Assembly (NCBI GenBank): GCA_036768485.1
Contig: JAVLUZ010000157.1
Span: 16,805,877 to 16,869,876, forward strand
Direction of reading: 5' to 3'
Length of the DNA stretch: 64,000 nt
DNA from: Mermis nigrescens
Lineage: Eukaryota; Nematoda; Enoplea; Mermithida; Mermithidae
Each line of letters starts with the position of its first letter. Position 1 is the stretch's first letter. Made by a program: the position numbers and the translations under genes. Of this stretch, positions 1 to 11,800 are shown piece after piece. Below the pieces are notes generated by a model. The model was not told the DNA's origin, ran no database searches, and saw nothing but the letters and a program-made list of their open reading frames with translations.

Positions 1-2
1 TG

Positions 3-232
3 CCACTACAATGTGGGAAGGAGTACATTGGGGAAACTGGTAGAAGTGCTTAGAAGAGACTTGGGGAACATAGGAGTGCACTAAGGAATTTGAAAGAGGA
101 GCGCAGTGGGGTTGCTGAACACTGCATAGCATGTGGGTGTAGACCAGATTTCAGAGCATACATCAATACTCGCAGAAGAAAGCAGTGGGTACCGTGGGAA
201 AGTACGGGAGACCCTGGAGATGGAGAGGGCTA
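3..232 (+). pseudogene. Penelope-like element GIY-YIG endonuclease remnant
   Basis: In the frame starting at base 3 the translation contains YIGETGR, an in-frame TAG, then KRLGEHR and SGVAEHC, the order seen in the GIY-YIG nuclease domain that ends Penelope-like retrotransposon proteins. The reading continues to a stop near base 232. The internal stop shows it is dead. The reverse transcriptase that should precede it lies off the left edge. It is followed downstream by a hammerhead-like fold and an AATAAA plus ATT-repeat tail, which fits a Penelope 3' end. Family assignment is inferred from motif order. Confidence 0.72.
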
Positions 233-378
233 GTGGGCAGAATGTCGGTTCAGAGTATTGAGATCAGTCAGTATATGGAATAGAGCCTATTGAGAGAATT
301 GCACCATAGTGGAGAGGCGGCCTCAGACTAAAAATATTATTATGTTACTTTAAAAGAACAAATAATATCATACAACTG

Positions 379-457
379 GCCCAGTGAAGCTCAGTTGGTA
401 AAACCGCAAGCTTTAGAAATGAATGATACTTAGCTGTAAGGTTCAATTCTAGTGCCC
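379..457 (+). repeat. tRNA-like sequence (SINE head or tRNA relic)
   Basis: An A-box-like stretch (AGCTCAGTTGGTA) and a B-box-like stretch (GGTTCAATTCT) are spaced as in a tRNA, with weak acceptor pairing between GCCCAGT and the final GTGCCC. It is about 79 bases long and the anticodon arm does not fold cleanly, so a tRNA-derived SINE head or degraded tRNA is likelier than a working tRNA gene. Confidence 0.45.
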
Positions 458-473
458 ACAACTTCTTATATTC

Positions 474-536
474 TGTAAGAGCCTACTGACGACGGCAGGT
501 ATAACTTTGTCGAAACGTTGCGTATTATTCTTAACA
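474..536 (+). ncRNA. hammerhead-ribozyme-like fold in Penelope relic
   Basis: CTGACGA (486-492) and GAAA (512-515) sit at hammerhead-core spacing. Stem III is A-CG/TTG/CG-T (515-523), followed by A at the expected cleavage position (524). Stem I pairs TAAGA (476-480) with TCTTA (529-533). Stem II can pair GGCA with TGTC, leaving one extra C (493) next to the core. Tiny stem III hammerheads are known in Penelope-like elements. The extra base may mean this copy is inactive. Confidence 0.55.
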
Positions 537-590
537 TTGTATTGTACCTGCAGGTTTGAATAAAGCATTATTATTATTTTATGTGACTGC
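537..590 (+). repeat. 3' tail of Penelope relic with ATT microsatellite
   Basis: AATAAAGC followed by a short (ATT)n run ends the Penelope-like remnant. No target duplication could be found because the left end is outside the window. Confidence 0.5.
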
Positions 591-1680
591 CAATAGGCCA
601 AAAATACACTTTCTTTAGATACTTCCATTGATTTATTATTTATTCTTGGCTCTGCAGCTTAAAGAGTTAATCGGATGCTTAAAGCACTACTAAGGTGGGT
701 GAGATTTACCCACTCCATGATTTTTATGTAATAGATGTTCTTCATAGTGTTAGCTATTAATAAATATAGTACGTACAAGAGCAAACAATGTTTTTACATC
801 CAAACAGTAAAAAAATTTGATTTGGAGCCCAAAAATATGGAAATTTGGCAAAAATATGCTTATAACTAGATGGGGTAAATTTTACCCCCCCCCCACACAG
901 AATGAATGAAAACCTATCTTACTTTGTTTGTTTCATGTCTCGCGGCTGTTGGAAGTATTCCCAGCTACTGTATGTAGCTCTAGCTATCATTCTTTCATTT
1001 CATTAAAAAACCTAACAAAACCCCAATAAAACCCTAAAACCCAACATTCAAAATATTAAAATCTGGGTTTTTTCCATCCCTGACTACCACCTACATAAAT
1101 CTAAGCCTAATCCTAGTAAAAATAACGAAGTTTGACCTGGAAAGGTGACTTACAGAAAAAATTCAGAAAAAATAATTTTTTGAACTCCCGTGAGCGCGCG
1201 CGCCCGCGCCATCATATACCTGTCGTGAAAAATGTCTACCATCGAATTTCAACATAATAGCTCTTTTTATAGATAAATGGACCGCGAATCTCATGAAATG
1301 AAGCATATCCAGTCACTATATGTAAGAATTTGCATTAAAAATGCAGAAAACAACAAAAAATTGTAAAAATTCGGCATCGGATTTCAAAGTAATGTTTGAC
1401 CCGCTACAGTAAACCGTGTATGCTTAAAATGCTTACTATTTTATCGATTTCTAACCAATAGAAAGGAAAATATGTCGATTTCTTTAAACCATACATTTTC
1501 CCATATTGCCGGATAGTAGTGCTAGGGTTAAGTGGCGTTACTGTCGCACTTTTTATCAACTTCAAAAAACTTCTTATAATGATACTATTGTCGACACACG
1601 AGAGCTGAATCCAACATGATTTCTTCTTAATTGTTATGGTCCGCAATGTAGAGTGAAAAAACCTTGGCAGTATATTTAAT
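591..1680. other. AT-rich intergenic DNA, no gene seen
   Basis: No convincing exon or transposon end was found. Notable only for a poly-C run near 887-896 and a GCGCGCGCGCC run near 1195-1206 in otherwise AT-rich sequence. Confidence 0.5.
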
Positions 1681-3963
1681 TAGCAAAGAAAAATGCTCCG
1701 ATGGAACAAAAAAGACGGATATACTTAGGATAGTGGATTATTAAGAATGTAAAGGAGGGGAAGCTACCTATGTTTATGCCTTAAATCGCAAAATCTGTTA
1801 AAAATCAGACTTTCTCTAAGCAACGCAAAAAATCGAATTATACTTCGCGGCCTCCGAATAAGTGTAGCCTTCTTTAAATAATTTTCACTGCTTCACATAA
1901 GAGTGTATAAACATAATCTAAAATGTAAACATTTTGTAAATTGCTTGCAAGTTGCAATGCTGACTTGCTTTGTATCGTGATTAACAGAAACTTAACTGCA
2001 ATTGTATTTAAAGGTATTTCATTTGTTATCATGAGCATTATAGCAAGCAAACCTGGCGTCAATTGATCAGTGCACACAATCGTTGCGTTTCCTACTGCTT
2101 TAAATCAATAATTTCCTTGATTGTCTTGAATGCATTGATGTTTGCTATTTCATTCAATTGGCTTGCAAGAGTCGCTCTAGTTAACTAAATCTACTTTCCA
2201 TAACTACTGCATAGCTAACTTGCTGCTTTTTCAATCGTTTTTTGCTGTTAAATAATTTATTTCAATAATCAGGCCGCAGAATATACTTCGATTTTTTAAA
2301 GTCTGACTTTTAACGATTTTGCGACTTTAAGCATATACATAGGTAGCTTTTTCTGGTCCCCTTTTATATCCTTAATAATCCAAAATCCAGTATATTCATC
2401 TTTTTGTTCCATTGGCGGATTTTTCTTTGCTAGTAGTACCTACTTTTAATTAGCATGATTTGAGTAAATCAGTCAGTAAACACATACGGTAACATGCCAC
2501 AATAATGACAGCAGTCCAAGAACGCATTATTTTTAGCATTGTTTTTTAAACAAGACAACCTTACCTTATTTAAACAGATCAATTCTTATCAGCGTCAACT
2601 GTATGCAACTACTGGGTGTCAGAACACTAACACTCATATTCGTAATCCTGACGTTACATGGAACATTCAAGAAAAAAATGAAGCTTCTGCAACAATATGA
2701 AACTAAAGTTAATTTTCAGTGTAAACTTTACACAACTGTTTGGTTTGAAGAAAACATACACTTAGATTCGTAATCGTAACCTTATAGGACATATTTTAGA
2801 AAAAATTCACGTTCTGCAACGCTCTGGAAATAAAATAAATTTGTAGTGTAAACTTCACACATTAACAATAAATAAATAGTGCAAAGTGTACACAACTACT
2901 AAGTGTAGAGAAAACTAAGTCAGCTTCGTAATTCTTAAATTACGTAGAAAATTTTAAAGAAAATTAAGCTTCCACAAGGCTCTAGAACTAAACCACTTTA
3001 CCCACTGTTGAGTGTGAAGAAAGGCGCCCAAATGGCGTACCACGTTTGATTCCTGGTATATTTTTAAATTTGAGATCATGTCATACTATAATCGAAAAGT
3101 TGACAAAACCCCACCAAAACGTCTTTTTTACCTCAAAGTTAGAACTTTACACCTCAAAAATAACAGCATTGGGTGTATAAGAAACGCGGCTAAGTGCGAT
3201 GTGTAACCATTGACATGTGCCTTATTTTCAAAATAGCTCGCACCATTCCATTCATAAGTGGAGTAGCTGACAGACAAAAAATAGCAAAACGCGTGTTTTT
3301 ACGCCAGGGTTTTGAAACATAAAAAAATATATATAAATGATTTATAACCGGAGCGGTTTAAAAAACCGGTGCAGTTTAAAAATCGAAAGAAGGTGAAAAC
3401 GTGTTTTGTTGCATCCACCTCCAGAATGTAAACTTTAAACCGCCAGAACCAGCTCCGTATTGATCTTACACAAACGCAATCAACTTCATCGTGTAGCCCA
3501 TAAACCTTAGTACTTTTCCACAAATAACTTTTTTGAAGACTTTTATACGAAAAATTTGGCAGACATAAACTATTCAAAAACTCGACCAAAATGTGTTAGA
3601 TTTTCACACTTTTTACACTTCCATTCGGAAATTAATGCGAATTTAAAAAAAACAAAAACTTTCATCTGGAAATTTCCTTCCTTTACAATTCGAAACCATT
3701 AAATTGTTTGAGGCGTTAGTGCTGAGTTCTTCACAAGTCGTTTGAAAAAACCGTCCGAAATTGCTATATTTGATAACGTTACACAAAAATTTTACACGTT
3801 CCTTACACAGTCGGTATTGAGTGTAAATAAAAACAAAAAACGCAGGCAGCGAATTTTTTTATTATCTTTCTTTAAAAAAACCGCACCTTCCAGATGTGTC
3901 CCATTATAGCTGTAAGGCGGTACCCAAGTATATTTTAGGTACGCGCTGACGCGCTACCTATGA
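1681..3963 (-). mobile_element. Hairpin/foldback element copy 1 (Helitron/Helentron-like, non-autonomous)
   Basis: One end is TAGCAAAGAAAAATGCTCC (1681), the first arm of a foldback whose inverted partner ends near 2435. The other end is a perfect hairpin, TAGGTACGCGC-TGAC-GCGCTACCTA form, at 3936-3960. Between them lie degenerate tandem units rich in GTGTAAAG/TTTACAC. No coding sequence is seen. The same ends occur in the copies at 13069 and 56391. No target duplication flanks it. Rolling-circle origin is an inference, resting mainly on the empty site visible for the 56391 copy. Confidence 0.6.
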
Positions 3964-4499
3964 TAAATAAAAGTACAGATAAAAATTTAAAACAAGAAAA
4001 GTCTAGTTTAAGTAGAGATAAATAGACTTTATAAACCAGGAAAAATAGACATGGAGTGTGATTTCTATTTAACTCGCAATTTGATACGTTACCAATAACT
4101 TGATCTAGAATTGCACAAAACACATTTTCGTACGATACACTCAATAACGAGTTCTCGTAATTTTGACCAATTTACAATCAAACATTTAGTGATTTTTCTG
4201 TATGTTCGTATTAAAATACAAAAAAGACTCACGGGGATGACACGTCCGCTGACATTCAGCCAGTGCCTTAAAATTATTGGCGTTGCTTCCACAGCCACTG
4301 TAGAAGAAATACCTGCATTCTCGGAGCATTCCATCGAAATAAAATCTTAGCTGATATTTTGTGCATTCGCCTCGCTGCTTTGGTAGGGAGCAAATGTTAA
4401 TCTGCGATTGTTCATCTGTTAGGTTGCTAAATTCTGCATCTGAATGGAATTTAAATCATTTTGGTCGACTCGCTAACGTCGGGCGCTAGCACGCAGGCT
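3964..4499. other. Intergenic, nothing recognised
   Basis: AT-rich sequence downstream of the hairpin element. Short open frames on both strands here overlap one another and match no domain. Confidence 0.4.
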
Positions 4500-4791
4500 G
4501 CACATAGGAGGGAGAAAGGTTTGGGGTCTAGACACTCCAAACAGGCAAAATGGAAATGTATGGGGTATATTAGACAAAATAAAGACTAATAGATGAAAAT
4601 CAAAAAATTTCTGCAAGTGTGCTTGAAATTGACCAGAAACTTTGGATTTACAAAATTTTTACGCTATTCTAGCATTTATACCAGTTTTTGAGAACACTTC
4701 GCTCAAAAAGATCTTTGGAGGGATGACTATCCCAGACTAGCTCACCCCTAGACCAGCTATCCCCCCAGACCGGCCATGCTGTGCATCTGTG
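4500..4791 (-). mobile_element. CATAGATGCACAG-type MITE, degraded copy
   Basis: The right end reads GGCCATGCTGTGCATCTGTG, the reverse complement of the terminus shared with the copy at 6345. The internal ACCAGAAACT...GCTATTCTAGCATTTATACCAGTTTT-like core also matches that family. The left boundary is approximate and no target duplication could be recognised. Confidence 0.5.
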
Positions 4792-5501
4792 CTCACGAGT
4801 AATGCCTAAACATTGCCGTATAATTGAGTTTAACTTAAATTCTTTTCTTTTTTCATTTATTTTCATTCTTTTCCTTAATTTTTTGGAAACAGTCTTTATT
4901 TATTCCATCGAAAAGGATCATGTAGTAGTGCTAAAGTGCAAGGTTTATTCATTATCGTAATTTCTGAGAACGAAATATGATATTTTGGACAAGTGCGTCT
5001 CAGCCGGATTTTCAGCATCTTACCTAGAAGTACGAGTACATATGTATCTCAAAATTTTTGTAATTATTTTTTGAAGTCAGTAAGCAAGTGGAACCTAGAT
5101 ACTTTGTACGTGAAGCATTCGTCTTGAAAATTTTGATATTAAAGAGCGAAATTCGTTATTCAATACGTTTTCAATACGAAATTTTCAGCATTTCACGCAT
5201 ACAACAAAATCTGACTGCTGAAAATCTTACGCTGTATATGACATTGTTTATGCACAATTTCAAGTGATATTAGCGGAATTTAGAAAAAATTGATCTATGT
5301 AAAATACAAAATATCAAATATCCAAAACGTACTAAATATGCGGTTTTCATCATTCATGTAAAAAGAGATGCCTCAAACATACGAGATATGAATCTGAAAA
5401 CGCTTTGAAAATGTCTTTATGAAGGAAATGAGTGAGACCTTAATTACAACTTGGATTAAATTGTATCATTTTTAATAATAAACAAATTAATATACATTAC
5501 A
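4792..5501. other. Intergenic, nothing recognised
   Basis: AT-rich, no exon or repeat end identified. It lies just 3' of the Kunitz/thyroglobulin gene and should hold its 3' UTR. Confidence 0.4.
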
Positions 5502-5857
5502 TCAGCAAACCAATGCAGCAAGCAATATGGATGAAATTAAATTAATTAAATTCATAAGCAGATTACCCTCTTTTTCGCAGCAAACTGATATAGCAGCGTT
5601 GAACGGAATGCACGAGTACGTGCTGGGACAGGATTTGATCAAACAATTAACAAAGCCGCCAGTAACATCAGCTAATGGTTCACTGTTTGTACCGCAAGTG
5701 TTCGCTGGCGATATTGTTGTTATGACAGCCGCAATCTGCGCTGAAGTCGGACGCCTTGATGTGAAGAAATCTGGAATTCCAACAGCAAACCGAGAATTCA
5801 AAGGTATCACTCCGTTAGTAACTTTGGTCAAACCAGCCGACAAGGGTGCGATGGTAT
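5502..5857 (-). CDS. Kunitz/thyroglobulin gene, last exon (EB/lustrin-like module)
   Basis: The acceptor TTTTTTAAG precedes 5857 and the frame enters with two bases, matching the single base left by the thyroglobulin exon. After a Thr/Pro-rich start comes a cysteine module with CGTNSEPL, GGFVNC, SCPSTYSC and SVCC, the spacing of EB/lustrin-type modules that accompany Kunitz domains in invertebrate secreted proteins. The end is hydrophobic (NLINLISSILLAALVC) and stops at 5502, which could be a GPI-anchor signal. A donor-like GTAATC lies just after SVCCEKEG, so a further 3' exon cannot be excluded. Confidence 0.7.
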
Positions 5858-8800
5858 CTTAAAAAAGAAATCTCGCTAATCATGAGTTTTTAGGGCATAT
5901 TGATAAATGACTGAATAACTCAATATCTAAATGAAATAAAATGGATTGAAGTAGAAGATTAAATTCATAATTATGAATAAGTGATTTATCTTCTAGCAAA
6001 TTTTACTGCATACTTTCTGCTCACTGTCTTTATACGACTGTAAACTTCTCGTTACATAATAAAGCAGCACGAACTAATCGGGATTTCGAAAATAAGGATG
6101 TATATCTGCCTAGAAGCTTCTGCAAACTGTATGAAAGAAAAGAACTTCCGAAAATATAAAATGTTTTTCAAATAAAGTGTGCCGCTGCTTTCTAGACTTT
6201 AAAGTTACAAATGTATCTTTAATCACGATTCGCTGAGTGCAATCAAAATTCTTTTTCAAATTCTCAGTGGAATATTAAAGTTTAATTTTTTTAAATTAGG
6301 GCATGCTGCTTTCGTCAGAGAAAATGAGAAATACGAGTGATAACCATAGATGCACAGCATGGCCGATCTAAAGTGGGGGAGGGTGGGGTCAGCTAATCTG
6401 GGAAGGTCAAAAATTGAGATTTTTTCGGCCAAAATGACCTCAAAACTGATATAAGCGCTAAAATAGCGTTAGAACTACGTAATTCAGACTTTCTGGTCAA
6501 TCTAAAGAATTTTCGTAGAAAAATTTTCAATTTTTATCCGTTTTTGGCCTCCATTTTGCCTCATTTTCCCCACAAATTTTCCATTTTTCCATTCGGTGGG
6601 GGTCAGAAGTTCAGAACCCCTCAACCCCCCCCTTACGTGCATGTGTGGTCATAACGTTGCAATTGAATGAATTGTTCATGCAAAGATTCGATGTGTTCCA
6701 GATCATATTTTTCAGTTTCAAATTAATTGTGTACGCGATTGGCCAAACAATTATGTTCATACAAATTGATGACCTTCGTATTTTTTAGATGCTGTACAAT
6801 GATCGGTAAATAAATCTTGAAAGTGAGAACGTGTTTGCCAAGTCAAGGATTTATTCCGCACAAATTAGAACGCGAATTGAATTCATTTTGTTAAAGAAAT
6901 ATGTCACATTACGCAGTTTTTGCTCAGTCATAGTCGCCCTGTACATCGTCACCTAAATTTCTACGAAATTCGGAATAAAGTGCAAAAGTAGCAGCTACGA
7001 AGTAGGAAAAAATATATTCATAGTACCTATATGCAAATCACTTACAAAATTATAGTTACGCCAAGATACGAGTTTCTAGCACATTTTGCTCAGTCACGGA
7101 CAGTTAGGCAAACAATATGATCCTTAGGGTGATGTGCTATTAGTTAATTACGAAAAATTGTCGAATAACGATGAGCATCTTTTGCGCTGAAATCTTTCGC
7201 AGTAAACAAATTTCCTTATAATATGAAAAACCTTGATTTACCATCAGACATGCACTGCATGGGAATTCCTGGGGGAGGGTGAAATGTTAAAGTGCCTTTT
7301 TGGGCCCAAAACTGGTTAGCAAGCGTCAAAAACATCGTTTTTTAACGTTTCTGACGATGCTCAATCTTTCCAGAGCAAAAAACTTAAAAATTTCGAAAAA
7401 AATCATAAAAAGTCAAACTAATTGAACGAAATGTAGTCAACACACGAATATATGGCATGAAGCGCCGAAAATTTGACACTTTTGAGCAGATAGCTGAAAA
7501 CGCTTAAAAAGCACCTTTTCTGCGAATTTTAGGGTAATTTCAGGAAACTTTTAAAAAATGGCAATTTCTGGGGGGTGGTGTGGAAAAATTTCCGGTAAGA
7601 GGTGAAAATTTTTTAGGGGGGATGAAGACCTCTAACAAAAAAGATTATATATGCTTACAACCAAATCTCTGCAGTTAAATTTCTGTGGATTTTATCATCC
7701 TTGCTCTTGCACAAGTTTTCCAGAGAGATACCAAGCAACAGAAAGTTGAATGGCATTGTGAAGTCGACAAAAATAAAAATTCCGCATTTCTACCAACCAG
7801 GTGTGTAAACACATCATGACAGACATGCTGGAAAGGTTATAAAGAATGTCTAATGTACCTTCGCCACAAGTAGGCTGCGAATTGAAATCGCCCGGAACTC
7901 GGCTTCCTGGAACTTCTGATCCATCCTCCTCTGTGCACCAGCAAACTTTTAATCGTTCATCGCATTGAACGTTGTCATAATCACCGTCTAATGTGCACAA
8001 GGGTAGTTGAAGAGCCAGCGGAGACAATGGAGGCAGGTTAGCGTTTTTTTGTTGAGCATCATCGCGTTCTTGTTCACACTCTTCGAGAAAAAATATAGAA
8101 GATTCGCATCAATCTATTTTTCATTACAATAACCAAACATTACTGATCCATTACTCATGCCATATCTAACTGATATACTACTGCAAATGCCATGACTATG
8201 AGCTTACTGTACACTCACATAGAAATCGCTTTGGGAATTCTACATAAGATCCTAATTAAGTTTCTTTATCGAATTTAAAAAATTCATCCCAAATCAGTTT
8301 GATAGAACGTGAAGCAAATGTCATATATTTATTATACAACGTTAGGAGAAATTGCAATAGAGATGTGATTTGGTTAAAATTGAATGTATGAATAGTTTTA
8401 CGATCACAAAGTGACTTCATGATGATACATTTCTAACACGAACAGAATGATGTCTTCAATGATGTGATAAAATTCTAAAACGAAATCAAATAAGTTGAAT
8501 GTAGAGACATAGCTAAAGTTATTGGGCGAATTTTCAAAACACTTCGAAAAATCAATATCATCAGTGTACCAAAGACCATATTTTAACTTTGGCCTCCGTC
8601 GAGATCGATTAGACTTTAACGAAATAAATTACCTTAAAGCGTTCTATTAAACTGACTCTTTATGTTCATCTCCTTCTCGAATCGTGAAAACACCGAAAGT
8701 TAAGTGGAACTGGAAATCCTTTATATTTTTATTTCTATTTCATCTTAAATTTTTAGTAAATTTGATTAACTTCTTGTCTAAGCTTACAAGGCTAAATTTT

Positions 8801-11800
8801 AAAATGCACATTAATGCACGTGCACAGCCAGACGCGCAAGGGGGGGGTTGGGTGATAGTCTAGATCTTCCCTTCAATATAGGAAAATGGAAAATGTTTCC
8901 TGAAAAATTGGGCAAAATGGAGGCAAAAAAAAGGATCAAAATTTGAAATTTTCTCCAAAGTGCTTTGAATTGACCAGAAACTGTGTACGAACACAGTTTT
9001 AACGCTATATTTAGCGCTTATACCACTTTATTAGGTCATTTTTGGCCCTAATAAGTTCAATTCATGACCCCAGACCGACTGACCTCCGATATCGGTCATG
9101 CTGTGCATCTATGGTCACGACACGACACAATCATAGATGCACAGTGCGGCCGATCTAGGGCGTCAGTCGGTCAGGGAACATCAGCCAGAGAATTTTTAAG
9201 AGCCAAAATGGCCTCAAAAATAGGTATAAATGCTAAAGCAGCATAAAAACTTCTAAGTTCACAGTTTCTCGTTATCCGGTCATAACACAGATGCTCCTTT
9301 TTTAAGTCTTATTTTGCTCAAAAAAGGAGTGAAAAGAACATAAATAAGGAAGAAATCTTTCACTCATAAAATTATTACTCGATTTGGGTCTCGCTGTGAC
9401 ATTTGGAATAGTTGTATTGATCGTAGGGAGCAGAGCAACCTGATTTATTTGTCCACTTCTATCGTCTGAGATTGTTGTCTGAATTGTTTGCGACTCAGAC
9501 TCTTCAGTTAATGAAACGGCTAGTTTTGATAATTCTTCAGCGATTTCCGACACTTTATCTTCAACACCCGCTTTTAATTCAGTTGCAAGACTGTTCTCAA
9601 GAGTGTTCGAGGCTACAGTAACACTGATTGTAACAGGCGTACTTTTCCGCGCAAATATTCTTAATTTAGGAATGTTCGTAGCCACATTCGGTCTTTCGGA
9701 ACTATTTTCAATTGGGATGGCCGATGACGCTATCACCTGATGAATGAAAGATTGATGAAAAATTAAATCCGGGCAGAATTCCTTCTTCTCACTGTCTCTG
9801 ATCAGATCAAAATCAAAATTTATGATCAGTATATTAATGCAAGACTACGATAAATTAAATTATTGTTTTGATCAGTCAGGCAGTATCAACGAACGCCTAT
9901 ACGTATCTAATTATCATATTATCATCTTTAATCAAACATATATAGGTGCATTTAAAAGGTATTCGTGATGCTTCGACATCGCTTTTAATAACTGCGTAGG
10001 AAGCGCTCTATCTCGTAAAAATTTGAGAACGGCTGTTCAATTTTTATAGGAAAAACAACCTTTTACCTCGAATGACCCAGCCTGGGTCGATGATTTTGAT
10101 TTCATAGGTCCCGCGAAAATCCTGCTTGGTTCGGCGAGACAATTTTTTTCACATTCTTCTTTGTATTTATACAGCTCCGGATCTTCGACAATTTTTCTAC
10201 AGTGTCCATAAGGATACGAAACGCATTCATTTCCACGTCGGTAATACCTGAAAAATGAGGTCAATTCATTTGAGTGATTTTAGTTTTAATTATTACAACT
10301 GCTCAAACGAACCGTTCAATACGCATCATATAAGCCGTTTACCTTTGCAGTTTTTCATGAAATTTTAAACGCTACGATAGCTGTGTTCAAGCCATAGCTC
10401 GACTAAATCTCTAAGCTACCTATGTACGTTAAAGTTCGCGGTGCTTTAAAAGTTTAACCTATCAAAGTAAAAGTACATACGGATCTGTTAAGGACCAGAC
10501 ATGTTTGGGGGTCTAGAGAATAGGAAAATGGAAACTTTTCTGGGAAAATGAAGTAAAATGAAGGCTGAAGATTGACGAAAAAACTGAAAATTTTCTTCAT
10601 AAGTGGTTGAAATTGACCAGAAACTGTGGAATAACGTGGTTTTAACGCTATTTTAGCATTTATACCAGTTCTTGAGGTCATTTTGGCCCGAGCAAGCTCC
10701 ATTTTTGACTCCCCCTTAGATCAGTCATGCAGTGCATCTGTGTTAAGGACCCTCATAGGTGGGCAGCACAAGAATTCTGGGGAGGTGTACGATTTTTTAA
10801 AGGTAAAAAAAATGTTCTGAAAATGATAATACGGCGAAAAAACACAGTTTTTCAACGTTTCTCATCGAACACTATCCATTGGCATCTAAAAAATCGAGGG
10901 GAAACACAAAAAATTTAAAAATTGAGTTCTGGGGGAGTATTTTGGTTTTTTTTGGGGGGGAGTATTAGTGTTATTTTGGTAGCCCAAAAATAATTAGAAT
11001 ATGATATTGGTATAGTTAGCTCAATTTTAATATGATATTAATATGATATTTCGCTATTTTTTATTTAAAATATGATATATTTTTGATATTTGGTATATAT
11101 TTAATATGTTTTTGGTAGGTAGAGTTTGAATCACAATCAGCTAAGCTCAACGCTCAAGAATACAGGTGGCAAACAAGGATTAAGAAAATGAATAATTTAA
11201 TGGTCAATATCATTCCTACCTACCTACCTAATGTTTTGTAATCTCCCAGTCTGTTTCACACAAGTTTTAACATAAATTATAAAAACTATGTCCGACCACA
11301 ATATGACCGTTTGCAATTATAGCATTGATTTGATATATAATTATTGTAATTCGACGGCTTACTTTCGACAAAATTCTCAAAATTATTGCTTAAACTTATG
11401 TGAAACAGGCTACAGGCTGACCTTAATTATGAGCTGAACTCACTTTATGTTACGCATTTATCAACACAATCAGATGTTACTTCACTCATACACGCTGCGC
11501 TGATTGTTCACACACGAATAATGATATATATATATATATGTACGTACAAACCTCAATGGAATGGAGACTATATGTAGGTTCATATGAGGTGCTCGGCTCG
11601 ATATACATATGTTCATACATACTTGTACGTATGTATAGTCTCCATATGATAATACAACCTGTAGAAAATACCTACTGCATCATGCGTACAAAATAAGTAG
11701 GTAAGATAAAGAGCGAAAAAGGAAACTTTATACTAAAATTATACCAAAATTATATCAAAAATATTTTCACATTTTCCAGATTTTTAATATGATAAGAATA

